Part shown: piece by piece, positions 17,133-25,781 of the stretch
Position numbering within the stretch: position 1 is the stretch's first letter
Layout: the number at the start of each line of letters is the position of its first letter
NCBI GenBank assembly: GCA_965221175.1
Contig: OZ244867.1
Coordinates: 2,046,001 to 2,110,000, forward strand
Direction: 5' to 3'
From: JAJDZL01 sp965221175
Lineage (GTDB): Bacteria > Pseudomonadota > Gammaproteobacteria > Arenicellales > JAJDZL01
DNA: 64,000 nt
Notes under the pieces: generated by a model
Databases searched by the model: none
What the model was told of the DNA's origin: nothing
Seen by the model: the letters and a program-made list of their open reading frames with translations, nothing else
Program-made: the position numbers and the translations under genes

Positions 17133-17216
17133 ACCAAGTAGGTTACCCTAAATTCCGTAATGGTTGGCAACAGCTTCAGAAATAATTACAATCTGACACT
17201 GAGCCGTCCTAGTCGC

Positions 17217-17411
17217 TTAGGACCTAGTCGCGTTGACGAAGCTTCCATCGTACCCGAGCACTGTCGTAAGGCGTAGCAGGTGGGACACATCGGGTTGAGA
17301 CAGCCAGAGAAGTTTGGCGGCCTTGAGCAGATGTGTGTTGGCATCCGGGAGTTCCAGGTCGGCGAATACGTTGCTGCTGCCGTGTTTGGTCTTCACGTTG
17401 TCGGTCTTCAT
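17217..17411 (-). pseudogene. XRE/HigA-type regulator with internal deletion
   Basis: A 64-codon frame. It opens like the XRE antitoxin family (KHGSSNVFADLELPDANTHL), then jumps straight to the recognition-helix segment AKLLWLSQPDVSHLL and ends with a short tail. About 15-20 residues that normally carry the first helices of the helix-turn-helix are absent, so the DNA-binding fold is probably lost. It overlaps the vapC stop by four bases (ATGA), which suggests it was once the third gene of a vapB-vapC-xre cassette. GC content is higher than in the surrounding genes. Confidence 0.6.
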
Positions 17412-17803
17412 CGCAGCAGTTCGACTCCCTCTAACCGTGCGGCCTTCTGACCGAAGGTGTACAAGGGATGCGCTCCGTATCGTTCAGCTGCAGCAAGGAT
17501 CATCAGATCCGAGAATCCCGCGCCGCCTGCCCGGTACCGGAACGCGGCCCGGGCTACATCGTCGGCGGCCTCGATGACAAGACCCTCGGTCGCCACGAGT
17601 TCTTCCAGGATCCTCGCAATGCGGTCACGTGGAAAACCGTAGGCCCGTTCCAGCACCCAGACGAGTTCGACCACAACCTCCCGGCAGGCATAGCCTGGAC
17701 GCTCGGAGGTGAGCGACTCCAGCAAGCCGCGAGCGTCCTCCGCCTGCCGCAGCTCGTCGCGCACCAGATAGCGGATAAGGACGTTGGTATCGAGTGCGAT
17801 CAT
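17408..17803 (-). CDS. vapC: VapC-type PIN-domain ribonuclease toxin
   Basis: A 131-residue PIN domain. The first acidic residue is in ALDTNVLIRYL (residues 3-13), the second in the VVVELVWVL helix, and the last cluster in GAGFSDLMILAAAE near residue 97. These bind the metal that cleaves RNA, usually tRNA or rRNA, when the antitoxin is lost. The ATG overlaps the vapB stop by four bases. GC-rich codon use differs from the neighbours and indicates acquisition by transfer. Confidence 0.9.
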   Translation of the reverse strand: MIALDTNVLIRYLVRDELRQAEDARGLLESLTSERPGYACREVVVELVWVLERAYGFPRDRIARILEELVATEGLVIEAADDVARAAFRYRAGGAGFSDLMILAAAERYGAHPLYTFGQKAARLEGVELLR

Positions 17804-18033
17804 CCCTCAGCCGCCCCGTCGGCCACGGCCTGCTCCATTTGCTCTACGGTGATGGGCGGGCCGTCGTGTCTCAGCACGCCAAACAGCCGACCGATGGGCC
17901 GCACGGCCAGTATGCGTACTTCGCCGTCGAAGATGACATAGCGCACCCGGTCACCGGCCCGCACGCTCAGCGTCTCTCGCACAGGTTTGGGGAGTGTGGT
18001 CTGTCCCTTTTTCGTTACCGTAGATTCAAGCAT
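17800..18033 (-). CDS. vapB: VapB-type AbrB/SpoVT swapped-hairpin antitoxin
   Basis: A 77-residue protein with the AbrB/MazE fold at the N-terminus: STVTKKGQTTLPKPVRETL, then AGDRVRYVIFDGEVRIL. The domain dimerises to bind the operon promoter, while the C-terminal tail (GPPITVEQMEQAVADGAAEG) wraps the PIN toxin. Antitoxin precedes toxin and they overlap by ATGA. The start region has an AT-rich stretch at 18050-18090 that can serve as the promoter. Confidence 0.9.
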   Translation of the reverse strand: MLESTVTKKGQTTLPKPVRETLSVRAGDRVRYVIFDGEVRILAVRPIGRLFGVLRHDGPPITVEQMEQAVADGAAEG

Positions 18034-18227
18034 GGGAACACCTCCAATCTCTTTACAATATACAATAATGCCTTACTTAACGCAATAATGTAAGCAATTT
18101 CGTTGAGCATCGGGGTACGTTGACCTCAAATCCTTTCGTAATCCCTCCTTTGGTCACCCGACACCTTTCCCCGCGCACCAGAAAGTTACCGCTGAAGACC
18201 GCCATCTTCGGTTCGTCGATCACCCGC

Positions 18228-18298
18228 GCTCAGAGTGAAACACAGAAAGGTGGTGATGAAGCCACTCTGACCCCGTCTCGGGTTGCGTTCGATTCCCG
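18228..18298 (+). repeat. Inverted fragment of the LLM oxidoreductase gene
   Basis: 71 bases that are the reverse complement, with substitutions, of 18950-19020 inside the downstream LLM gene. The shared peptide reads AQSETQ-x-G-D/E-x-TLT-SRVAF-SR in both. It abuts the hydrolase fragment at GTTCGATTCC, where the two parents share a few bases. Confidence 0.75.
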
Positions 18299-18592
18299 TT
18301 TTCTCTCACACACGGTCCAAGTCGTTGACAAGTTCATCCAATCCGAATTCGCCATCGGGAATCGGTAATTCTCCATACTCTCGCAAGTCATGAGTAACGA
18401 CTGTAAATTTTTGTTCAGAACTGGGAGCAAATTTCGCTAGGCATTTCTAGCCGCGCCGATACCGTGAACGAGTTACAGAGGAAGACCGTTACCCTCAATG
18501 CTGAATGTGCAGTTAATTACATCATCAACATTGTGTCTGGCGGAATTTTGATTGAAATTCTTCACTTCAGTTTTGCCTGTGACCAAAGCAAG
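18285..18592 (-). pseudogene. Broken copy of the alpha/beta hydrolase 5' half
   Basis: About 308 bases aligning with 16831-17140, the start codon side of the hydrolase at 16293-17132, in the same orientation. Frameshifts, stop codons and small deletions are present, so it encodes nothing useful. Together with 16831-17140 it flanks the VapBC/XRE cassette. Confidence 0.8.
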
Positions 18593-18609
18593 TATTCTCC
18601 CTGCTTCAC

Positions 18610-19656
18610 TCAGTGGGATTTCGATTCGGATGTTGGACTTTCAAGAAAATGTGGCATGACCTCCTCACTGAAATTCTGTATGCAGTCTAGAGTCTCCGAC
18701 TGATCGACTCCGAAATTGATATTCAGCACCATCCGATCTATTCCGAGTTCAACGTAAGGCGCGAGTTTGTCGACCATTTCCGCCGCTGTACACACAAGGA
18801 GATTTTCAGCGAGTTCTTCCATTGTCTGATCGCGCGGAAGAGAGCGAATCATCCCCGCATCTACAATTCCTGGTCCAGTAAAAATGTTGTCAAAACGACT
18901 GTAGTATGAATAAGCCTTTTCAATGTGTCTGCGCCGGTCACGATCAGTGCGGGAAACGAATGCAACACGAGACAGTGTCAGAGTGAGATCATCGCCATTG
19001 CTCTGTGTTTCACTCTGAGCGAGTCTGAAATTTTCAACCTGTTTCAGCAACAATTCCTGATTGCCCGAAAGAGGGGTCGTCTGAATGTGCATCCCGCGTT
19101 TTGCATAGCTATAGACGTTGGCCGGATTTACCACTGCCACCATCATCGGCGGACCGCCGATTCGAATCGGGCGTGGCATGATCGTAAGTGGATCGAATTT
19201 GTAGAACTTGCCGTTCCACGAAACCTCTTCCTTGGAAAGAAGCGCCTGCAGCACCTCAAGTGCTTCATCAAATCGTTCCTGTGTCTCAACGATTGGGACC
19301 CCAAGACGTTCCATCTCAAACTTGTAGGCACCTCGACCTACGCCAAGCAGCAACCTTTGCTCGGTAAAAATGTCTGCAACAACAATCTCCCCTGCAAAAA
19401 CTCTCATGTCGTGCAGAGGCAGCACCACTACCGAAGTAATGATTTTCACATTTTGGGTGTGTGCTGCAATCTTGACAGCAAATTGCAACGGCGCCGGCAT
19501 CATCAAACAGTTGATCAGATGATGCTCAGTCATGGAAATGGACTCGAATCCTAATTTGTCCGCCAGCACCGCCTGATCAAGCATGTCGCGGTAAACTCGG
19601 GCACCGCCGTAAGACTTGTCTGGATAATCAGCGGACAGCTGAATGCAAAATTCCAT
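18610..19656 (-). CDS. LLM-class flavin-dependent oxidoreductase (luciferase-like)
   Basis: About 348 residues from the ATG of MEFCIQLSADYP, chosen because family members begin with this first beta strand. A TTG at 19710 would add 18 residues and lie 12 bases after hemA. Typical blocks are present: FESISMTEHHL (near residue 40), ITSVVVLPLHDMRVFAGEI, LLLGVGRGAYKFEMERLG, FDEALEVLQALL and MPRPIRIGGPPMMVAV. The family are TIM-barrel monooxygenases using FMNH2 or F420H2. It follows hemA in the same direction, probably as an operon. Substrate unknown. Confidence 0.87.
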   Translation of the reverse strand: MEFCIQLSADYPDKSYGGARVYRDMLDQAVLADKLGFESISMTEHHLINCLMMPAPLQFAVKIAAHTQNVKIITSVVVLPLHDMRVFAGEIVVADIFTEQRLLLGVGRGAYKFEMERLGVPIVETQERFDEALEVLQALLSKEEVSWNGKFYKFDPLTIMPRPIRIGGPPMMVAVVNPANVYSYAKRGMHIQTTPLSGNQELLLKQVENFRLAQSETQSNGDDLTLTLSRVAFVSRTDRDRRRHIEKAYSYYSRFDNIFTGPGIVDAGMIRSLPRDQTMEELAENLLVCTAAEMVDKLAPYVELGIDRMVLNINFGVDQSETLDCIQNFSEEVMPHFLESPTSESKSH

Positions 19657-19722
19657 ATTTTGCAGGAGAGCAAATGATCTGCCTAAGCCTACGAAACCGT
19701 ACTCCAGCAAAACGGATTCGTT

Positions 19723-20925
19723 TCACTCGTTTCCTCTTAGTCCAAGTTCATCAAAAACGTCAATCAACGCTTCTACGAGTTCATGGATCATTTCATCAGT
19801 ATGCAATGGTGTCGGTGTGATTCTCAACCGCTCGGTACCGAGGGGAACTGTAGGGTGATTGATATGCTGCACAAAAATACCGTGCTTGTGCAACAAGCGA
19901 TTGCTCGCTTCACGGCACAGATTGGGGTCTCGAACCATTATTGGAATAATGTGACTAGGAGTTTCCATCAGAGGCAAACCCACATCCCGCAACTGGGATT
20001 TGAGCGTGTTCACGTTGCGATGAAGCGTAATTCGGCGTTGGATGTCCTTTCTGACATGCCGTACGCTCGCGACGGCACCTGCGGCTGTAGCAGGAGGCAT
20101 TGCAGTGGTAAATATGAAGCCACTGCCGAAACAGCGGATGAAGTCAACCAGTAGCGCGTTTGACGCAATGTATCCGCCAATCAAACCGAATGCCTTTCCA
20201 AGCGTGCCTTGAATCACATCAACTCGGTCGGCCAAGCCTTCACGTTCAGCGACACCACCACCTGTCTCCCCATACAGGCCGACAGCATGAACCTCATCCA
20301 GATAGGTTATTGCATCGTATTTGTCAGCCAGGTCACAGACTTCCTTGATTGGACCTATGTCTCCATCCATCGAATAGACCGACTCGAATCCGATCAGTTT
20401 GGGGCGATTGATATCAACACCTTCCAGCAGTTCTTCCAGATGCTCGACATCATTGTGACGAAAAATATGCCTCTCGCACTTGCCGAAGCGAACCCCTTCA
20501 ATCATGGATGCATGATTGAGGGAATCTGAAAACAACACCATCTCGGGAATGCCTCCGAGGGTGCTCAAAACGGTAGAGTTTGTTACATAACCGGAGGTAA
20601 ATACCAGTGCCGCCTCTTTATTGTGCAGACTTGCGAGTTCCGCTTCAAGTTCGACCAATGGATGGCTGGTTCCTGCGATATTACGGGTGCCGCCAGCACC
20701 GGCACCAATCTCGCGCACAGTTTTGCATATTGCATCCGTTACATCGGGATGCTGGCCCATGCCAAGGTAATCGTTATTGCACCAAATCGTAATTTCTCGA
20801 CCAATTGAATGGTTTGTAGCTCGTGGATATTCGCCAGCGTGCCGTTCGAGGTCCGTGAACTCGCGATAGTTGCCCGCCGCTTTCAAGCGAGCTATGGATT
20901 CTGTAAAAATAGCATCGTAATCCAT
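19723..20925 (-). CDS. hemA: 5-aminolevulinate synthase
   Basis: A 400-residue PLP enzyme of the alpha-oxoamine synthase family that condenses glycine and succinyl-CoA into 5-aminolevulinate for heme and B12 (Shemin pathway). WCNNDYLGMGQHP (about residues 48-60), AGGTRNIAGTSHPLVELE, SDSLNHASMIEG, ESVYSMDGD and DEVHAVGLYG are diagnostic for ALAS rather than for 2-amino-3-ketobutyrate ligase or BioF. The Schiff-base lysine is in GTLGKAFG (near residue 245). Length is normal. Most Gammaproteobacteria use the glutamyl-tRNA pathway instead, so this is notable for the lineage suggested by the neighbouring operon. Confidence 0.92.
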   Translation of the reverse strand: MDYDAIFTESIARLKAAGNYREFTDLERHAGEYPRATNHSIGREITIWCNNDYLGMGQHPDVTDAICKTVREIGAGAGGTRNIAGTSHPLVELEAELASLHNKEAALVFTSGYVTNSTVLSTLGGIPEMVLFSDSLNHASMIEGVRFGKCERHIFRHNDVEHLEELLEGVDINRPKLIGFESVYSMDGDIGPIKEVCDLADKYDAITYLDEVHAVGLYGETGGGVAEREGLADRVDVIQGTLGKAFGLIGGYIASNALLVDFIRCFGSGFIFTTAMPPATAAGAVASVRHVRKDIQRRITLHRNVNTLKSQLRDVGLPLMETPSHIIPIMVRDPNLCREASNRLLHKHGIFVQHINHPTVPLGTERLRITPTPLHTDEMIHELVEALIDVFDELGLRGNE

Positions 20926-21183
20926 AAAGATTCTTCTGGTGCGAGTTTGAACTGGAGAAATGTACGGCTGTAAGTGGAACTAGAGCGATTTACTAAATAC
21001 TGATTGCTACGATTGTTAGAAAATCAATTATAGCCATCACAGACTTAAGCATTGGTATTCATCAAATCAACAGCGAGGGCAAAATTATGCTTGCGTTATT
21101 TGCCCTCCACAGTGACCTGAGTGTATTGCATCACCATATGAGGGGGTGATACACTAGCATAAAATTTACAATTGAGGTTAGCA

Positions 21184-21624
21184 ATGTTTAAAAAGAAAAT
21201 TTTTACAAGCTGTTTAACAGCATCGCTGATGATGTTAATTTCTCCCTTGACTCAATCAGCCGAGGAGGGGTTGGTGGGCTACATGAGCGCTCTGCAATAC
21301 TTTTCGCACAAAGCTGGGCTTGCCATACGTGGAGGCAACTTGGAACTTGCCGATTTCTATATGCATGAAATTGAGGAAACTCTGGAAGGAGTTGGTGAAA
21401 TAGAAAGCTACGATGGTCATCCTGTTGGGGAACTCTCAAAAATGATGGCGGTACCCGTCGAAAGTGTCGGCGGAGGATTGGATGCCGGTAGTGCCGAAGC
21501 TGCGATGGAAGCCTATCAAACGATGCTGAATACATGCAATGTTTGTCATGCCGTCACAGCGCATGGATTTATAAAAATCGTTGATCGCAGTATGGAAAAC
21601 CCATACATGCAAGCGTTTGATTAA
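21184..21624 (+). CDS. Periplasmic c-type cytochrome-like protein
   Basis: About 146 residues from the ATG at 21184, with GAGG about eight bases upstream; a TTG at 21172 is weaker. It has a signal peptide (FKKKIFTSCLTASLMMLISPLTQSA), then an alpha-helical domain, and a single CNVCH heme-binding site near the C-terminus. The late position of the CxxCH resembles cytochrome c-prime-like four-helix proteins. No methionine ligand is obvious, so the heme may be high-spin. Partner unknown. A promoter probably lies in 21100-21165. Confidence 0.75.
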   Translation: MFKKKIFTSCLTASLMMLISPLTQSAEEGLVGYMSALQYFSHKAGLAIRGGNLELADFYMHEIEETLEGVGEIESYDGHPVGELSKMMAVPVESVGGGLDAGSAEAAMEAYQTMLNTCNVCHAVTAHGFIKIVDRSMENPYMQAFD

Positions 21625-21639
21625 CAAAATCACAACCGA

Positions 21640-21925
21640 ACTGGTTTAGCCAATCCTGCCAACGAGGTTCGGAGCACTCGCCGCGAGCTAGCTGAAAGGG
21701 AACGCCGGAATTTGGTTTAAAATCGCTTCGAGCCATCGGCTCTCGTGCTCTGGAATGATTTTTCCAGGGCCTAGTTGCCCGTGAGGGCGTGAAAACGGGC
21801 GTTATTTCGCCGTGGCCCAGTGCCGCCGGTGTCCGAGCAACCTGCCCAATAGCGGCAGGTTCTTGCCCGCCATGACGGTCCGTCAGCTTTTTTGGGCTGT
21901 TGCTGCACGAACCAAACTGCAAATT
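21640..21925. repeat. Hairpin-rich GC block
   Basis: Five perfect short inverted repeats follow each other: GAGCC-atc-GGCTC (21730-21742), CTGGAA...TTCCAG (21750-21767), GCCCGT...ACGGGC (21777-21800), CCTGCC...GGCAGG (21841-21859) and GACG-gtc-CGTC nearby. It is more GC-rich than the flanks and lies between the convergent cytochrome and prmA genes. No gene is supported. It could be a mosaic intergenic repeat or a structured RNA. Confidence 0.5.
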
Positions 21926-21930
21926 TGCTA

Positions 21931-22785
21931 CTAGGTCTTCCTGCGAGCGACAAGCAACGCCCACTCCCCCTCGCATCGTAGAGAAAAATCAAACGAGTCC
22001 GCGTAGTGAATCTTGACCCTCTCGGCCTGTGATGTAAGAATTCCGGACAGTGCCAGCCAGCCGCTCTGTGCCGTCAATTCCGTCAATTGATGAGTCAAGT
22101 CCACAAGTGCGTTTTCAAAAAGGTTCGCTACAACGACATCAGCAATTACGTCCGTAGAAATCTTGTCCGGCACCAACGCCATATAGCGGTCTTGAACACC
22201 GTTGCGCTCAGCATTCACCATGCTCTCTACAACTGCGTCGGGATCAATGTCGACGCCCCACGCGAATTTAGCTCCAAGTACCAATGCTGAAATCGCTAGA
22301 ATTCCACTGCCGCAACCGTAGTCAATGACATCACACCCTTCAAGTTCCAGTTCAGAAAGAAACTCAAGACACATTCGAGTTGTTGCATGTTGCCCGGTAC
22401 CGAACGACATGCCAGGATTTATGGTGACTTGGCTAGCTTTACGGGCTTCAATTTGATGCCAAGGTGCGATAATCCACAGCCGGTCGCTGATTTGCAGAGG
22501 CTTGAAATTTTGCTGTACCTCCCGCACCCAGTCACGATCTTCCAGATGTTCTGAGGTTATGGCAAAACGACTATCGTCCTGCCGCAACGGTTCGAGATCT
22601 TGATAGAGCGAATCTCCGATCGTAAAATCCGTGTCAAACAGCCCGCTTACAGTGGTTCGGGCCTGCTCGTCCGCAGCAAGTATGGAGACTGACAAAGCAC
22701 CATGTTCTTCGAGCAATTCAGTGACTGAATTCGCACACTCAAAAAGGCAATCCACAACGACATTCGTCCAGCCAGGACATCTCAC
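21931..22785 (-). CDS. prmA: Ribosomal protein L11 methyltransferase
   Basis: A 284-residue AdoMet-dependent methyltransferase that trimethylates ribosomal protein L11. The PNPGMSFGTGQHATT-like block (INPGMSFGTGQHATTRMC, near residue 122) and VIDYGCGSGILAISAL (near residue 157) are PrmA signatures, and VVANLFENALVDL replaces the usual NIL motif. It starts with GTG seven bases after accC, consistent with co-transcription from accB-accC, a common gammaproteobacterial arrangement. Confidence 0.93.
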   Translation of the reverse strand: MRCPGWTNVVVDCLFECANSVTELLEEHGALSVSILAADEQARTTVSGLFDTDFTIGDSLYQDLEPLRQDDSRFAITSEHLEDRDWVREVQQNFKPLQISDRLWIIAPWHQIEARKASQVTINPGMSFGTGQHATTRMCLEFLSELELEGCDVIDYGCGSGILAISALVLGAKFAWGVDIDPDAVVESMVNAERNGVQDRYMALVPDKISTDVIADVVVANLFENALVDLTHQLTELTAQSGWLALSGILTSQAERVKIHYADSFDFSLRCEGEWALLVARRKT

Positions 22786-22792
22786 TGCCCCT

Positions 22793-24133
22793 CTAATGGC
22801 CTAATACGCGTTCGAGAAAATTAATATCGACTACACCCTTGCGAAACTTCTTCTTCGACAGAACAAGCTGATGGAGCGATACTGTCGTATCCACACCATC
22901 AATCAGCATTTCCTCAAGAGCACCCTTCATTCTGGCAATGGCTTCGTTTCTGTCACGTCCATACGTGATGACCTTAGCGATCAGGGAGTCGTAGTGAAGT
23001 GTAATTTCATAATCACTGTAAATATGTGAATCGACTCGAACACCCGGCCCTCCAGGCGGATGATAGTGGCGGATTACTCCTGGCGAAGGTATCAGGGATT
23101 CAGGGTGCTCCGCATTGATTCGGCATTCAATTGCATGGCCCTGAATTTGAATTTGATCCTGTGTCACGGCTAGTGGTTCGTTCTCTGCAATCCGAATTTG
23201 CTCTTTGACAATATCAATTCCAGTTACAAGTTCGGTAACGGTGTGCTCGACCTGCACCCGTGTATTCATTTCGATAAAGAAAAATTCTTCTCCGTCATAT
23301 AGAAACTCGAACGTTCCAGCTCCTAAGTAGTCAAGTTCCTTGCAAGCGGCTACGCACTTGCGCCCCAGTTCCTGCCTCACCTCGCTGTTGATGTTGAAAG
23401 CAGGTGCTTCCTCGATCAGTTTTTGTCTGCGTCGCTGTATCGAACAGTCACGATCACCCAAGTGAACTACATTTCCGAACTTGTCCGCTAGAACCTGAAT
23501 CTCGATATGCCGAGGATTGTGGAGAAACTTCTCCAGATACAGCGTTGCATCTCCAAAACCCAGACTCGACTCGCTATGCGACATGGATAGAGCATTTTCC
23601 AGTTGCGACTCATCGTGAACCAGACGAAGGCCTTTACCACCGCCGCCTGCGGCCGCTTTAATCAACACCGGGTAGCCAACCCTCTTCGCCTGAACTTTAA
23701 TTTGTTCTATGTCTTCTCCAAGTGCGCCGTCAGAACCGGGCACGCACTGCAGCCCAGCCTTCGTCATCGTTCGAATGGCTTCGATTTTATTTCCCATTGT
23801 GCGAATTGCATCCGGTGGCGGGCCAATGAATATGAAACCACTCTGCTCAACACGTTCTGCGAAATCCGCGTTTTCAGCGAGAAATCCGTAACCGGGATGG
23901 ATGGCGTTGGCGTTGGTAACTTCGGCAGCCGCGATGACCGCTGGAATGTTCAGATAACTCTGCGCAGCGGCTGCAGGGCCGATACAGACTGATTCGTCCG
24001 CTAGCTTTACGTACTTGGCTTCCCGATCAATTTCAGAATGGAGTGCGACAGTTGCTATGCCGAGGTCGCGACACGCACGAAGTATGCGAAGCGCAATTTC
24101 GCCCCGATTGGCGATGACAATTTTATCGATCAT
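22793..24133 (-). CDS. accC: Biotin carboxylase subunit of acetyl-CoA carboxylase
   Basis: A 446-residue ATP-grasp enzyme that carboxylates biotin on AccB with ATP and bicarbonate, the first step of fatty-acid synthesis. It begins IDKIVIANRGEIALRI, has the glycine-rich ATP lid KAAAGGGGKGLRLV (near residue 160), EMNTRVQVEHTVTE (near residue 290) with the catalytic residues, and ECRINAE. Length and motifs are standard. It overlaps the accB stop by four bases (ATGA), so translation is coupled. Confidence 0.97.
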   Translation of the reverse strand: MIDKIVIANRGEIALRILRACRDLGIATVALHSEIDREAKYVKLADESVCIGPAAAAQSYLNIPAVIAAAEVTNANAIHPGYGFLAENADFAERVEQSGFIFIGPPPDAIRTMGNKIEAIRTMTKAGLQCVPGSDGALGEDIEQIKVQAKRVGYPVLIKAAAGGGGKGLRLVHDESQLENALSMSHSESSLGFGDATLYLEKFLHNPRHIEIQVLADKFGNVVHLGDRDCSIQRRRQKLIEEAPAFNINSEVRQELGRKCVAACKELDYLGAGTFEFLYDGEEFFFIEMNTRVQVEHTVTELVTGIDIVKEQIRIAENEPLAVTQDQIQIQGHAIECRINAEHPESLIPSPGVIRHYHPPGGPGVRVDSHIYSDYEITLHYDSLIAKVITYGRDRNEAIARMKGALEEMLIDGVDTTVSLHQLVLSKKKFRKGVVDINFLERVLGH

Positions 24134-24576
24134 TCACTTAAAAGGAAAAGCGGTTCACCAAATTCCACCGGATCTCCGTTTTCCTTAAACACTTTCACAA
24201 TGGTACCGCTTCGGTCCGCTTCAATCGAATTGAAAAGTTTCATGGCTTCAATGAGGCATAGCGGCTGCCCCAACTCGACTTGATCACCAACTTTCACGAA
24301 CGGGTCGGCATCAGGTGATGCAGATGAAAAGAAAGTACCGACCATAGGTGACAACACTGGGAACGTGTCATCCATCTCGTCATCATCCTCTTGGATGTCT
24401 TCTAGATGCACCGAAGACTCGATCGCTGGGGTTGCTGTATGGGATAGCTGGTGATCAGCTACGATCACCGGCGTACGGGTCAGCCGAATGGATTCTTCGC
24501 CTTCGCGGATTTCGATCTCACTGAGTTTGGACGCATTGAATATTTCAATGAGTTTACGTATTTTTCTTAAGTCCAT
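24130..24576 (-). CDS. accB: Biotin carboxyl carrier protein
   Basis: A 148-residue carrier. The C-terminal lipoyl-like domain contains EAMKLFNSIEA, whose lysine is the biotinylation site, followed by GTIVKVFKENGDPVEFGEPLF. A flexible acidic linker (about residues 50-75) joins it to an N-terminal helix beginning MDLRKIRKLIEIF. It shuttles carboxybiotin from AccC to the carboxyltransferase. It sits between aroQ and accC, four bases downstream of aroQ. Confidence 0.96.
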   Translation of the reverse strand: MDLRKIRKLIEIFNASKLSEIEIREGEESIRLTRTPVIVADHQLSHTATPAIESSVHLEDIQEDDDEMDDTFPVLSPMVGTFFSSASPDADPFVKVGDQVELGQPLCLIEAMKLFNSIEADRSGTIVKVFKENGDPVEFGEPLFLLSE

Positions 24577-24579
24577 GTC

Positions 24580-25035
24580 CTATACATCGTTTGCCGAATG
24601 ATCCACAAATCGAATCGCCGCTTGAACTGCCAACTCGTAGCCCTGCGCCCCAAGACCGCAGATTACACCGTGAGCGATATCGGAAAAAAACGAATGATGC
24701 CGAAACTCCTCGCGTTGAAAAACGTTGGACAGATGCACTTCGATGAATGGAATGCGGGACGCCAGCAAGGCATCTCTCAATGCCACACTTGTGTGAGTGA
24801 AAGCAGCAGGATTGATGAGGATAAACTCGACTTGATCGGTGAGCGCTTCCTGCACGAAATTCACAAGTTGATGTTCGGCATTACTTTGCCTGGTATTCAG
24901 TTCGTGACCTGCTTCAGAGGCAATGCGAGAAACGTGCTCATTGATTTGATCAAGTGTCGTACTGCCATAATGCTCGGGCTCTCTTGTGCCGAGCAAATTC
25001 AGATTGGGACCGTGCAGAACCAGAATTTTCGCCAT
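24580..25035 (-). CDS. aroQ: Type II 3-dehydroquinate dehydratase
   Basis: About 151 residues from the ATG of MAKILVLHGPNLNLLGTREP; another ATG four codons upstream (25047) is possible. AroQ dehydrates 3-dehydroquinate in the shikimate pathway. GPNLNLLG, the catalytic tyrosine in EHYG, INPAAFTHTSVALRDAL and IEVHLSN are all present, and the final histidine is in VICGLGAQGYELA context. A normal dodecameric type II enzyme by length. It leads the aroQ-accB-accC-prmA run. Confidence 0.95.
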   Translation of the reverse strand: MAKILVLHGPNLNLLGTREPEHYGSTTLDQINEHVSRIASEAGHELNTRQSNAEHQLVNFVQEALTDQVEFILINPAAFTHTSVALRDALLASRIPFIEVHLSNVFQREEFRHHSFFSDIAHGVICGLGAQGYELAVQAAIRFVDHSANDV

Positions 25036-25197
25036 ATCGTAATGCAATCAAGTTGATTGACTATAAACGACATTATAAACAAAGTTAAATGCAATTCGTA
25101 TCTTTTTAGCCGTAATTAATTGCTATTTTGTAACAATACGCGCACGGTCGAGATTTTGCACTTGCTTCCCGGGAAGTAAAATCCGCACATGTTTCAA

Positions 25198-25731
25198 TCA
25201 ATTGATCAGTTTCAGCAGATCTTCCTCGGTTAATGGCCCCGCTTTCTTGAAAACCTTGTCCCCAGAGTTTGAGAATGCAACCGAAAATGGCAGAATCCGG
25301 TCACTATTGCCGAGTAGCGTCATCATTTGATCAGTGATCTGAGGTTCACTAATGACGGATGGAAATCGAATTCCATTATCTATCAGGAATTGTCGGGCTG
25401 GCTCCTCAGAGTCCATGACAACGCCCACAATTTGTAAACGGTCTCCGCCATGATTTTCGTTGAATTGATCCAGCAGCGGCATCTCCTCAATGCAGGGCGG
25501 ACACCAGGATGCCCAAAAATTCAATAGCAAAATCTTACCAGTCCAATCATCAACGCCAATCGCTGGACCGTTCAAGGATTTCCATTGGCTTTGATAAATC
25601 TTCAAATCGTCTATGTCTTGTATGGTTGCCTCGGCAGGTTCCAAGTAGTAACGCCATGCCAGACCGGCAACAAGCGATGTCGACGCTACGACCATAACGA
25701 TACAAATCAGTAAAAGGTTCCTTTTGCTCAT
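25198..25731 (-). CDS. TlpA/ResA-like membrane-anchored thioredoxin
   Basis: A 177-residue protein. One N-terminal membrane anchor (LLLICIVMVVASTSLVAGLAW) precedes a periplasmic thioredoxin fold with active site WCPPC in NFWASWCPPCIEEMP (near residue 75). Such proteins reduce disulfides, for example during cytochrome c maturation. It lies 50 bases after a DsbD-like gene that lacks its own C-terminal thioredoxin domain, so it may act as that missing domain in trans. Confidence 0.88.
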   Translation of the reverse strand: MSKRNLLLICIVMVVASTSLVAGLAWRYYLEPAEATIQDIDDLKIYQSQWKSLNGPAIGVDDWTGKILLLNFWASWCPPCIEEMPLLDQFNENHGGDRLQIVGVVMDSEEPARQFLIDNGIRFPSVISEPQITDQMMTLLGNSDRILPFSVAFSNSGDKVFKKAGPLTEEDLLKLIN

Positions 25732-25781
25732 GGAACGGTGATGCTAAGGCACTCCAAAGTGCAAAGAAATTGTGTGATGAA

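Noticed and set aside
21569..21976. Minus-strand frame of 135 codons across the hairpin block
   Set aside because: It overlaps both flanking genes and its residues come from palindromic GC-rich DNA. No domain seen.
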